Part shown: in pieces, positions 20,486 through 28,184 of the stretch
Layout of the letters: every line of letters starts with the position of its first letter
Numbering within the stretch: the first letter of the stretch is position 1
Assembly: GCF_026162425.1 (NCBI RefSeq)
Contig: NZ_JAOBQJ010000004.1
Coordinates: 434,001 to 498,000 of the forward strand
Source: Flexivirga meconopsidis
GTDB taxonomy: Bacteria > Actinomycetota > Actinomycetes > Actinomycetales > Dermatophilaceae
Length of the DNA: 64,000 nucleotides
Direction of reading: 5' to 3'
Notes under the pieces: generated by a model
What the model saw: only the letters and a program-made list of their open reading frames with translations
Database searches by the model: none
What the model was told of the DNA's origin: nothing
Position numbers and translations under genes: made by a program

Positions 20486-21028
20486 ATGCTGATCGGGGTC
20501 ATCATCGCGTGCGAGATCGGGTTCTGGGTCTTCCTGCTCGCCGGTCTCAGCGCCCGCTACCTGTTGCGCCGCAAGCGGTTGTCCGGCGTGCTGCTCGCCC
20601 TCGCGCCGACCGTTGATCTGGTGCTGCTCGTCGCGACCGTGCTCGACCTGCGGGGTGGCGGCGTCGCGAGCACGCCGCACGCGTTGGCGGCGGTCTACCT
20701 CGGGGTCTCCGTCGGCTTCGGTCACCGGATGCTGCGCTGGGCCGACGAGCGGTTCGCCCACCGGTTTGCCGGCGGCCCACCGCCGACGCCCAAGCCCAAG
20801 TACGGCGCAGCCCACGCCGCCGCCGAACGCTCCGCGTGGTTCGCGCACCTGCGCGCCTGGGCCGTCGGCTGCGGCCTGCTCGGCCTGGCGATCGTGGCGA
20901 TCGGCGACGCGAGTCGCACCGAGGTGCTGCTCAACACCGCCCGGCTGTGGACGCTCGTGCTCGTGATCGACGGCATCATCTCGTGGAGCTACACCGTCCG
21001 GCCGAAGGCGGCTCCGCGCGGGACGTGA
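20486..21028 (+). CDS. Small polytopic membrane protein of unknown function, paired with TetR
   Basis: A 180-residue protein with about four or five hydrophobic segments (near residues 4-24, 34-54, 64-80, 125-142 and 150-170) and a hydrophilic loop between 84 and 118 containing PPPTPKPKYG. ATG at 20486 lies 8 bases after GAAGGGA; the GTG at 20480 is too close to that site. I do not recognise a named family. Divergence from a TetR gene across a palindrome suggests inducible expression, perhaps for export or membrane protection. Confidence 0.7.
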   Translation: MLIGVIIACEIGFWVFLLAGLSARYLLRRKRLSGVLLALAPTVDLVLLVATVLDLRGGGVASTPHALAAVYLGVSVGFGHRMLRWADERFAHRFAGGPPPTPKPKYGAAHAAAERSAWFAHLRAWAVGCGLLGLAIVAIGDASRTEVLLNTARLWTLVLVIDGIISWSYTVRPKAAPRGT

Positions 21029-21076
21029 CGCGCGCACAACCCGCAACCGTTTCGACTTCTGCACGCCGCCGCGCAT

Positions 21077-21118
21077 CTCGTAAGCGGAAGTGCGGCTGAC
21101 GTCACGGTCGCTTACGAG
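21077..21118. repeat. Nested palindromic repeat, copy A
   Basis: CTCGTAAGCG and CGCTTACGAG are perfect 10-bp arms around a 22-base centre that contains TGACGTCAC. Its reverse complement matches copy B at 60591-60632 at most positions, including the block GTAAGCGACCGTGACG. It lies in the gap after the membrane-protein gene and before the rpsA terminator, that is, between two convergent gene ends. Confidence 0.75.
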
Positions 21119-21197
21119 ACCACCGAGCGCGGGCCCGGGCCCGGCCCCGCGCCTCGTGGCCCCGCCGCGCCCCGCGCCTCCCGACCCCCAGCAGCAA

Positions 21198-21240
21198 CGC
21201 GAAAGCCCCTGGAAGCCGATGGCTTCCAGGGGCTTTCGCG
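21198..21240. terminator. Strong bidirectional hairpin terminator of rpsA
   Basis: A perfect 20-bp stem (21198-21217 with 21221-21240) around the loop GAT. It lies 14 bases beyond the rpsA stop on the minus strand and also faces the convergent membrane-protein gene. The outer stem includes AAAG/CTTT, giving a short U-run in the RNA on either strand. Confidence 0.85.
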
Positions 21241-21254
21241 TCAAACTGTCCCGA

Positions 21255-22751
21255 TCAGGCGCCGGTCAGCTTCTCACGCAGCGCGGCAAGCGCCTCGTCC
21301 GAAGCCAGCGTGCCCTCGGCCGGAGCCTGCGGGGCCGGCGACGACGAGCTGCTGCTGGAGCTGCCCGAGCCGGAGTCGCTGCTCTCCGAGGAGTAGGACG
21401 TCGCACCGGACGCTGCGTTGGCCACGGCCTCGGCGTCGTCCTTGCGGGCCTGCTCGATCTGCGCCTGGTGCGCCTCGTAGCGGGCGTGCGCGTCGGCGTA
21501 CTGCTTCTCCCACTTCTCGCGCTGCGCCTCGAAGCCCTCGAGCCACTCGCCCGACTCCGGGTCGAAGCCCTCGGGGTACTTGTAGTTGCCCTGCTCGTCG
21601 TACTCCGCGGCCATGCCGTAGAGGGTCGGGTCGAACTCGACCTGACCGGCGGCGGCGTCGTTGGCCTGCTTGAGGCTCAGCGAGATGCGACGACGCTCGA
21701 GGTCGATGTCGATGACCTTGACGAAGATCTCCTGGCCCACCTGCACGACCTGCTCCGGCAGCTCCACGTGGCGCTCGGCCAGCTCGGAGATGTGGACCAG
21801 ACCCTCGATGCCGTCCTCGACGCGGACAAACGCACCGAACGGCACCAGCTTGGTGACCTTGCCCGGCACGACCTGGCCGATGGCGTGGGTGCGGGCGAAG
21901 TGCTGCCACGGGTCTTCCTGGGTCGCCTTCAGCGACAGCGAGACACGCTCGCGGTCCATGTCGACGTCCAGCACCTCGACGGTGACCTCGTCGCCGACCT
22001 CGACAACCTCGCTCGGGTGGTCGATGTGCTTCCAGGACAGCTCCGAGACGTGCACCAGACCGTCGACGCCACCAAGGTCGACGAACGCACCGAAGTTGAC
22101 GATGCTGCTGACGACACCGGTGCGGACCTGGCCCTTCTGCAGCTCCTTGAGGAAGGTCGTGCGGACCTCGCTCTGGGTCTGCTCCAGCCAGGCGCGGCGC
22201 GAGAGCACCACGTTGTTGCGGTTCTTGTCCAGCTCGATGATCTTGGCCTCGATCTCCTTGCCGACGTACGGCTGGAGGTCACGAACCCGGCGCATCTCGA
22301 CCAGCGACGCGGGCAGGAAGCCGCGCAGGCCGATGTCGAGGATGAGGCCACCCTTGACGACCTCGATGACGGTGCCGGTGACGACGCCGTCGTCTTCCTT
22401 GATCTGCTCGATGGTGCCCCAGGCGCGCTCGTACTGCGCGCGCTTCTTGGACAGGATCAGCCGGCCTTCCTTGTCCTCCTTCTGGAGAACCAGGGCCTCG
22501 ACGTCGTCGCCGACGGCGACGACCTCATTGGGGTCGACGTCGTGCTTGATGGACAGCTCACGCGAGGGGATGACGCCCTCGGTCTTGTAGCCGATGTCGA
22601 GCAGGACCTCGTCCCGGTCGACCTTGACGATGACACCCTCGACGATGTCTCCGTCATTGAAGTGCTTGATCGTCGCGTCGATGGCGGCGAGCAGCTCCTC
22701 CTCCGACCCGATGTCGTTGACAGCGATCGGCGAGGTGGTGGTGGCAGTCAT
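21255..22751 (-). CDS. rpsA: 30S ribosomal protein S1
   Basis: A 498-residue RNA-binding protein with four S1 OB-fold repeats (about residues 33-105, 120-190, 205-277 and 290-362), the actinobacterial form. Repeats 3 and 4 carry the clear GAFV...GLVHISEL pattern. The last 130 residues are a Glu/Gln/Ala-rich segment and then a Ser-rich low-complexity tail before a conserved-looking end (EALAALREKL). ATG at 22751 is used although the frame extends 20 codons into the leader. Expressed from its own promoter and ended by the hairpin at 21198-21240. Confidence 0.96.
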   Translation of the reverse strand: MTATTTSPIAVNDIGSEEELLAAIDATIKHFNDGDIVEGVIVKVDRDEVLLDIGYKTEGVIPSRELSIKHDVDPNEVVAVGDDVEALVLQKEDKEGRLILSKKRAQYERAWGTIEQIKEDDGVVTGTVIEVVKGGLILDIGLRGFLPASLVEMRRVRDLQPYVGKEIEAKIIELDKNRNNVVLSRRAWLEQTQSEVRTTFLKELQKGQVRTGVVSSIVNFGAFVDLGGVDGLVHVSELSWKHIDHPSEVVEVGDEVTVEVLDVDMDRERVSLSLKATQEDPWQHFARTHAIGQVVPGKVTKLVPFGAFVRVEDGIEGLVHISELAERHVELPEQVVQVGQEIFVKVIDIDLERRRISLSLKQANDAAAGQVEFDPTLYGMAAEYDEQGNYKYPEGFDPESGEWLEGFEAQREKWEKQYADAHARYEAHQAQIEQARKDDAEAVANAASGATSYSSESSDSGSGSSSSSSSSPAPQAPAEGTLASDEALAALREKLTGA

Positions 22752-22827
22752 GTAGTAGGAAACCTTAGGTGGGCTAGTTGGAATGGACAGTTGGTCAGGC
22801 AAAATGCGCACAAGCGTGCGCTGCTCT

Positions 22828-22857
22828 ACCCTACCGACCCGTCCACAGCCCGGTCAA
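22828..22857 (-). promoter_or_regulatory. Candidate rpsA promoter
   Basis: On the minus strand, TTGACC (bases 22857-22852) and TAGGGT (22833-22828) are 18 bases apart, predicting a start near 22821 and a leader of about 70 bases. A GCGCAC/GTGCGC hairpin (22806-22821) sits exactly at the predicted 5' end of the mRNA. Confidence 0.6.
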
Positions 22858-22888
22858 AGTCAGGCCGATCAGGAGGTATGACGCACGC

Positions 22889-23704
22889 ATGGACAGCTTC
22901 GGGGTCGGTCGCCGCGGCGCCGGACGGGACGAGACCCGGTCGGCCAACCGCAGCTGGTGGGACGACGAGGCCGTCCCCTACTACGCCGAACACGGCGAGT
23001 TCCTCGGTGATTCCGACCTGGTGTGGGGACCGGAGGGACTGACCGAGGCGCAGCTTCGCCTGCTCGAGCCGCTCGCCGGCCGCGACGTGCTGGAGATCGG
23101 CGGCGGCGCCGCGCAGGGCGGCCGGTACGCACAGGGGCAGGGTGCCCGCGTGGTGGCGACCGATCTGTCCGCCGGGATGCTGCGGCAGGCCGCCGCCATC
23201 GACCGGGGCGCCCGCCGTCCGCTGCCGCTGGCCCAGTGCGACGCCATGGCACTGCCCTTCGCGGACGCGTCCTTCGACCTGGTCTTCACCGCATACGGCG
23301 CGATCCCGTTCGTCGCCGACAGCGCGGCCGTGATGGCGCAGGCCGCGCGGGTGCTGCGCCCGGGTGGGCGGCTCGTCTTCTCCACCACCCACCCGATCCG
23401 ATGGGCCTTCCCGGACGTCCCGGGACCGGCCGGGCTGGTCGCCGACCGCTCCTACTTCGACCGCACGCCGTACGTCGAGCAGGACGACACCGGCCGTGCC
23501 ACCTATGTCGAGCACCACCGCACGCTCGGCGACCGGGTGCGCGAGATCGCCGACGCCGGGCTGCTGTTGGTCGACCTGGTCGAGCCGGAATGGCCCGAGG
23601 CCAACACCGCCGAGTGGGGCGGCTGGTCACCCACCCGTGGCCGGATCATTCCCGGCACCGCGATCTTCGTCGCGGTCAAACCGCTCAGCGCTCGTGACGG
23701 GTGA
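22889..23704 (+). CDS. Class I SAM-dependent methyltransferase
   Basis: A 271-residue methyltransferase. SAM motif I is VLEIGGGAAQGG (about residues 67-78), and motif II/III regions ALPFADASFDLVFTAYG and RVLRPGGRLVFS are typical of the UbiE/COQ5-like group. ATG at 22889 is in frame; an ATG directly after AGGAGG at 22878 is in a different frame. It is the first gene after rpsA, at the left boundary of the envelope-polysaccharide region, and its 3' end overlaps the convergent epimerase gene by 20 bases. Substrate unknown. Confidence 0.82.
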   Translation: MDSFGVGRRGAGRDETRSANRSWWDDEAVPYYAEHGEFLGDSDLVWGPEGLTEAQLRLLEPLAGRDVLEIGGGAAQGGRYAQGQGARVVATDLSAGMLRQAAAIDRGARRPLPLAQCDAMALPFADASFDLVFTAYGAIPFVADSAAVMAQAARVLRPGGRLVFSTTHPIRWAFPDVPGPAGLVADRSYFDRTPYVEQDDTGRATYVEHHRTLGDRVREIADAGLLLVDLVEPEWPEANTAEWGGWSPTRGRIIPGTAIFVAVKPLSARDG

Positions 23705-24674
23705 GGATCTCGGTGGTCGCTTCGGGCGAGAGCACCGGCTCCGCGACACCGTGCGCACGGAACCAGTCGATCGTGCGCTGCAGGCCATCCTCGATGTCGA
23801 CCTCCGGCTCCCAGCCGAGCAGCTCCCGGGCCAGGGTGGTGTCGGGGCGCCGCACCGTCGGGTCGTCGACCGGGCGCTCGATGTGGGTGACCGGCGACCC
23901 CGAATCGGCAAGCTTCACAATCCATCCCGCGAGATCGATCATCGCGATCTCGTGCGGGTTGCCGATGTTGACCGGGCCCGGATGGTCGGTCGCCGCCATC
24001 GCGAGGATGCCGGCGACCAGGTCGTCGACGTAGCAGATCGAGCGGGTCTGCAAGCCGTCGCCGGCGACGGTCACCGGCTCACCGGCCAGCGCCTGCCGCA
24101 CGAAATTGGGAATGGCGCGACCGTCGTTGGGTCGCATCCGCGGCCCGAACGTGTTGAAGATCCGCACGATGCCGGTGTCGACGCCGCGGCTGCCGCGGTA
24201 GGCCAGGGTCAGCGCCTCGGCGTACCGCTTGGCCTCGTCGTACACCCCGCGCGGGCCGACCGGGTTGACGTGCCCCCAGTAGTCCTCGCGCTGCGGATGC
24301 ACCTGCGGGTCCCCGTAGACCTCGGACGTCGAGGCGAGCACGAAGCGGGCACCCTTCTCCCGGGCGAGCTCCAGCGCATGTCCGGTGCCCACCGAACCCA
24401 CCTGCAGGGTCTCGATCGGCATCCGAAGGTAGTCCACCGGCGACGCCGGGCTGGCGAAGTGCAGCACCAGGTCGACCGGACCGTCGATGCGCAGACCAGC
24501 GGTCAGGTCCTGCTCCAGCAGGGTGAAGCGACCGGAGTCGTGCAACTGCGCGACGTTCGCCGGGTTGCCGGTGCAGAAGTTGTCGACCGCGACGACCTCA
24601 TCGCCCCGGGCGACGAGGGTCTGCGACAGGTGCGAGCCGAGGAAGCCCGCACCGCCGGTCACCACGACCCGCAT
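23685..24674 (-). CDS. NAD-dependent sugar epimerase/dehydratase, UDP-glucuronate decarboxylase (UXS)-like
   Basis: A 329-residue extended SDR. GGAGFLGS (residues 7-14) binds NAD, and STSEVYG (115-121), Tyr145 and Lys149 (YDEAK) form the catalytic set. DYWGHVNPVGPRGVYDEAKR and NTFGPRM are distinctive of UDP-xylose synthases, which oxidise and decarboxylate UDP-glucuronate. A pentose donor would suit a locus with AftD-like pentosyltransferases. Confirmed only at family level: related NDP-hexose epimerases share much of the fold. Confidence 0.78.
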   Translation of the reverse strand: MRVVVTGGAGFLGSHLSQTLVARGDEVVAVDNFCTGNPANVAQLHDSGRFTLLEQDLTAGLRIDGPVDLVLHFASPASPVDYLRMPIETLQVGSVGTGHALELAREKGARFVLASTSEVYGDPQVHPQREDYWGHVNPVGPRGVYDEAKRYAEALTLAYRGSRGVDTGIVRIFNTFGPRMRPNDGRAIPNFVRQALAGEPVTVAGDGLQTRSICYVDDLVAGILAMAATDHPGPVNIGNPHEIAMIDLAGWIVKLADSGSPVTHIERPVDDPTVRRPDTTLARELLGWEPEVDIEDGLQRTIDWFRAHGVAEPVLSPEATTEILTRHER

Positions 24675-24680
24675 GCGCGC

Positions 24681-25757
24681 CTAACCGTCGTCGCGGGCGG
24701 CGCGACGCGACGACCGGAGGCCGGTGTCCCCGCCCTGTGTCTCGTCGGGGTCGTAGGCGACGGTGTCGTCATACTCACCGTCGTCGTACTCCCCGGCGTA
24801 GTCGTCGTCGGCACCGTGCCGGCCCTGCGCCCGGTTGCGTCCGACCAGGGCTGCCAGAATCACGCCGCCGATCAGCAGCAGGATGCCCAGGATGCCGAGG
24901 ATCCACGGCGCCAGCTTCAGCGCCTTGAGCTGCATCGCCTTGGTTTTGTAGTCGTCGACGTTCTTCTGCACGGTGGCGTCGTCGAAGATCGAATTGGTGG
25001 TCAGCACCTGCACCGACTTGTTGGACTTCGGATCGGTCAGCCACTGCTTCTGCGCCTCACCGACCTTGATGAAGGCGCCGGTCTGCGGCTCCACCCAGAT
25101 GGTCCGGTCCACCGCGTAGGTCCAGTCGGCGTTCACCCCGGGGCTGTCCTGCGCCCCGCCGAACAGGAAGCCCGGAGCTTCCTTCTTCGGCGTGGAGACC
25201 AGGGTCTGCCGCGGCACCGAGCCCTCGAACCGGTAGACGGTCAGGCCCTTGATCTTGTCCGTGCCGGCGTACTTCATGTCCATCGGCTTCTGGATCGACG
25301 CGTCCCAGTAGGGGTAGGTCGAGTTCTTGTCCACGCTGAACGGGAACTTGACCGTGTATCCCTCGTGGTTGACCGGCTTGCCGTTCTGCGAGTCGTTGCA
25401 GCAGTTGAGTGTCTTGGCGGTGTGCCGGTCGACCGCGAAGTGCTCGGTGACCGCCTGCTGCGGAGTCTTGGTCTGCGGGATCGTGGAGAACTGGTTCTTG
25501 TTGAAGATGACCGCGTTCTTCCCGTAATCCTCGCTGGCCTTCTTGTCGACCACGGCGGTGATCTGCGTGGTCAGCGTGGTGCGCTGGAACTTCAGCGTGC
25601 CGGCGTCGAAAAGATAGGCGTTCTTGTCGACCGCAACCTGGCCGGTGTTCTGATCCATCGGGATCACGGCGAGCTTGTCGTAGGCGTAGAACTTCAGCAG
25701 TAACGCCATGGTCAGGAAGAACGCACCGAACCCGATGACTATCGCGGACTTCCGCAC
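24681..25757 (-). CDS. DUF3068 (PorA-family) membrane-anchored protein
   Basis: A 358-residue protein with an N-terminal membrane segment (residues 5-25), a long extracytoplasmic domain containing a CC pair near residues 119-120, a second membrane segment (about 285-308), and a very acidic Asp/Tyr-rich cytoplasmic tail. This matches the actinobacterial DUF3068 family, labelled PorA family in databases although its role is not settled. It lies between the epimerase and heptose genes and probably belongs to the same envelope pathway. GTG at 25757 follows GGAGGG. Confidence 0.72.
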   Translation of the reverse strand: MRKSAIVIGFGAFFLTMALLLKFYAYDKLAVIPMDQNTGQVAVDKNAYLFDAGTLKFQRTTLTTQITAVVDKKASEDYGKNAVIFNKNQFSTIPQTKTPQQAVTEHFAVDRHTAKTLNCCNDSQNGKPVNHEGYTVKFPFSVDKNSTYPYWDASIQKPMDMKYAGTDKIKGLTVYRFEGSVPRQTLVSTPKKEAPGFLFGGAQDSPGVNADWTYAVDRTIWVEPQTGAFIKVGEAQKQWLTDPKSNKSVQVLTTNSIFDDATVQKNVDDYKTKAMQLKALKLAPWILGILGILLLIGGVILAALVGRNRAQGRHGADDDYAGEYDDGEYDDTVAYDPDETQGGDTGLRSSRRAARDDG

Positions 25758-25823
25758 TGTGCCGAACCCTCCGGAGTGTGAACTGGAACTTACCGGACAG
25801 TAGCAGGAACCGTGCGACTTGTG

Positions 25824-26387
25824 TCACACCGAAGCATGCGTGCCGGAAACCAGTTCGGTCACGACCTCCAGCACCGACCGCTCCCGCCCCACCCGGTATG
25901 ACGGCACGCCCGCCGCCGCCGCGGCCTGCAGATCGCTGGGCTGGTCCCCCACCAGCACGCAACGCGCCGGGTCCGCCCACCCGGCCCGGTCCAGCGCGCG
26001 CAGCAGCAGGCCGGGCCGCGGCTTGCGGCAGTCGCAACTGTCCGCCTGGTGCGGGCAGACCTGGATCGCATCCAGGTGCGCACCGGCGGCAGCCAGTTCC
26101 TCGACCAGCCGGCGGTGGACGGCGAGCAACTGCTCCCGTGACAGCTCCCCCGTCGCCATACCGCGCTGGTTGGTGACCAGCACGACGACGCACCCCGCCT
26201 CGTTGCAGCGCCGCACCGCGCCGGCCGCGCCCGGCAGCAGCACCAGCTCGGCCGGGTCGGCGATGTAGCCGGGCCGGTGCACGTTGAGCGTGCCGTCGCG
26301 GTCCAGGAAGACGATGTCGAAGGGTGCGCCGGCGGCCGGCCGCTCGATGGGCGTCGCCGCCTCGCCGAGCAGTTCGGCGTCGGTCAT
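25824..26387 (-). CDS. gmhB: D-glycero-D-manno-heptose 1,7-bisphosphate phosphatase GmhB
   Basis: A 187-residue HAD-superfamily (subclass IIIA) phosphatase. DRDGTLN (29-35) carries the nucleophile Asp and the acid/base Asp, and the zinc loop CPHQADSCDCRKPRPG (Cys111, His113, Cys118, Cys120) is diagnostic of GmhB. It removes the C7 phosphate in the GDP-heptose (alpha) or ADP-heptose (beta) pathway; hddA next door indicates the alpha/GDP branch. ATG at 26387 overlaps the gmhA stop in an ATGA junction. Confidence 0.9.
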   Translation of the reverse strand: MTDAELLGEAATPIERPAAGAPFDIVFLDRDGTLNVHRPGYIADPAELVLLPGAAGAVRRCNEAGCVVVLVTNQRGMATGELSREQLLAVHRRLVEELAAAGAHLDAIQVCPHQADSCDCRKPRPGLLLRALDRAGWADPARCVLVGDQPSDLQAAAAAGVPSYRVGRERSVLEVVTELVSGTHASV

Positions 26388-27013
26388 GCGTCCCGGCATA
26401 CGACGTCCACGGCCTCGCACCAGGTGTGGGTCCACAGCATGTGCACCTCCTGAATGCGGGGTGTGTCGTCGCTCGGGACGACCAGCACATGGTCGGCGGC
26501 GCCTTCCAGGTCGGTCCCGCGGGCACCGGTGAGCGCGATCGTGCGCAGTCCGGTGTCGCGGGCGACCTGGAGCGCGCGCAGGATGTTCGGGCTGCGGCCG
26601 CTGGTGCTCATCGCGAGCAGCACGTCGCCGGGCCGGCCGAGCGCCGACACCCCACGGGCGAACGTCTCCTCGTAGCCGTAGTCGTTGCCGACCGCGGTGA
26701 TCGAGCTGAGCGACTCGGCGAGGTTGACCGCGGGCAGGGGCGCCCGGTCGTGGATGCACTTGCCGATGAACTCGGCGGCGACGTGGCTGGCGATCGCGGC
26801 GCTGCCGCCGTTGCCGGCGACCAGCAGCGTGTGCCCCTCGACGAGCGAGTCCAGCAGTGCGGTGCCGGCCGCGTCGACCCGCGCGACGAGCCGGTCGTCG
26901 GTCAGCTCCTCGACCAGCTTCGCCCAGGAGGCCAGTCCCTGCTGATGCTGTATGGCGATCGCCGGCCCCCGCCGCTCCGGGCCGACGTCGTGCAGCGCGT
27001 GTCCGGTCGGCAT
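26384..27013 (-). CDS. gmhA: Phosphoheptose isomerase GmhA (SIS domain)
   Basis: A 209-residue sugar isomerase converting sedoheptulose 7-phosphate to D-glycero-D-manno-heptose 7-phosphate. GNGGSAAIASH (67-77) and the phosphate-binding STSGRSPN stretch are the family's SIS signatures, and the C-terminal QEVHMLWTHTWCE provides active-site His and Glu residues. ATG at 27013 shares its base with the hddA stop (TGATG). The order hddA-gmhA-gmhB is a translationally coupled operon. Confidence 0.92.
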   Translation of the reverse strand: MPTGHALHDVGPERRGPAIAIQHQQGLASWAKLVEELTDDRLVARVDAAGTALLDSLVEGHTLLVAGNGGSAAIASHVAAEFIGKCIHDRAPLPAVNLAESLSSITAVGNDYGYEETFARGVSALGRPGDVLLAMSTSGRSPNILRALQVARDTGLRTIALTGARGTDLEGAADHVLVVPSDDTPRIQEVHMLWTHTWCEAVDVVCRDA

Positions 27014-28098
27014 CAGTGCTGTCCTCTCCAGGTGGTCACTCCGTGCTGGCTGAAGGTGATCTCCGACAGCGTCAGCCCGAGACGCAGCAACTCCTGTGCC
27101 ACCAGATGCCGGCGCTCGAACTCGCAGACGAAGATCAGGTGGCCGCCGCCGCCCGCGCCAGTGACCTTGCCCCCGAGTGCGCCGGCATCGAGCGCGGTGG
27201 TGACTGCCTCGTCGATCAGCGGGGTGCTGATCCGGTCGGACATCTTGCGTTTCTGCGCCCACGCCTCGCCGAGCAGCTGGCCGAACCGGTCGACCTCGCC
27301 GCGCACGAGCGCGACCTTCATCCGCTCGGCGAGCACCTTCTGTGCGCGCAGCCCCTCAAGTGCGTCGCTGTTGCCGCCCTCGTAGCGGCTGCGCTGGTCT
27401 TCGATGATGTGGTCGCTGACCCTGGTGTTGCCGGTGAACGCCAGCAGCATGTTGTGCTCGAGCTCGTGGACGGTGTCGTCGCGCACCCGCAGCGGGTTGA
27501 CGATGACCTCGTCGGGTTTGAACTCGATGTAGTTGAAGCCGCCGAAGGCCGCGGCGTACTGGTCCTGCGAGCCGCCGGGGATGCCGAGGTCCTCCCGCTC
27601 CAGCCGGTAGGCGAGCTCGGCGACGTCATACGGGGTGAGGTCGAGTCCGCAGTGCTGGGCGACCAGCCCGATCACCGACACCATCACCGCACTGGACGAG
27701 CCGAGGCCGGAGCCGGGCGGTGCCTGGGTGTGCAGGAACAGGTCGAACCCGCCGGAGGGTCGTGCGCCGTCGATGCCGCGAATCCGGTCGATCGCCGCCT
27801 TGGGTAGGTCGAGCTTGCCGTTGAACTCGACCGGCTCGTCGACGCCGAAACCGATCGAGACGCCGTAATCCAGCGACTGCACGGTGATCACGCCGTCGGC
27901 GCGGGGGCGCAGCGTGCTGAACGCGAAGCTGGAGATGGTCGCGGACAGCACCGCACCGCCCTCGCGTTGCGGGAACGGCGTGACGTCGGTGCCGCCGCCG
28001 GCGAACGAGATGCGCAACGGGGCGCGGGCGCGCAGCACCGGGCGGCTGCGGTCGACTGCGTCGCGGTCCGGCAGCAACCGGTCGTCGGTCGCGGTCAT
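27013..28098 (-). CDS. hddA: D-glycero-alpha-D-manno-heptose 7-phosphate kinase HddA (GHMP kinase)
   Basis: A 361-residue GHMP kinase. APLRISFAGGGTDV (26-39), the ATP loop PPGSGLGSSSA (127-137) and the C-terminal GKVTGAGGGGH motif are present. It phosphorylates C1 of heptose 7-phosphate, committing to GDP-D-alpha-D-heptose. First gene of the heptose operon, divergent from the acyltransferase at 28185 across an 86-base gap. The matching guanylyltransferase (HddC) is not adjacent; the nucleotidyltransferase at 54018-54998 is a candidate. Confidence 0.9.
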   Translation of the reverse strand: MTATDDRLLPDRDAVDRSRPVLRARAPLRISFAGGGTDVTPFPQREGGAVLSATISSFAFSTLRPRADGVITVQSLDYGVSIGFGVDEPVEFNGKLDLPKAAIDRIRGIDGARPSGGFDLFLHTQAPPGSGLGSSSAVMVSVIGLVAQHCGLDLTPYDVAELAYRLEREDLGIPGGSQDQYAAAFGGFNYIEFKPDEVIVNPLRVRDDTVHELEHNMLLAFTGNTRVSDHIIEDQRSRYEGGNSDALEGLRAQKVLAERMKVALVRGEVDRFGQLLGEAWAQKRKMSDRISTPLIDEAVTTALDAGALGGKVTGAGGGGHLIFVCEFERRHLVAQELLRLGLTLSEITFSQHGVTTWRGQH

Positions 28099-28184
28099 GT
28101 GGGTGGCCGTCCTCGTAGCGGATAACGTCGGGTGCGGCGCCGAACGTGGCGCTCGTCATACAAATCTACTGCAGAGTAGGCGTC

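Noticed and set aside
21333-21400. Repeat-like CTGCTG/CGGAG run inside rpsA
   Set aside because: Simply encodes the Ser-rich low-complexity tail of S1; not a separate element.
22878-22891. ATG at 22878 directly after AGGAGG as methyltransferase start
   Set aside because: It is in a different frame and gives a short antisense-like translation; ATG 22889 leads into the methyltransferase.
21089-23042. 650-codon plus-strand frame opposite rpsA
   Set aside because: Mirror of rpsA with Leu/Asp/Val-rich repetitive translation typical of antisense of acidic genes.
23701-25703. Plus-strand long frame opposite the epimerase and DUF3068 genes
   Set aside because: Composition is Arg/Val/His shadow and it contradicts two clear minus-strand genes.
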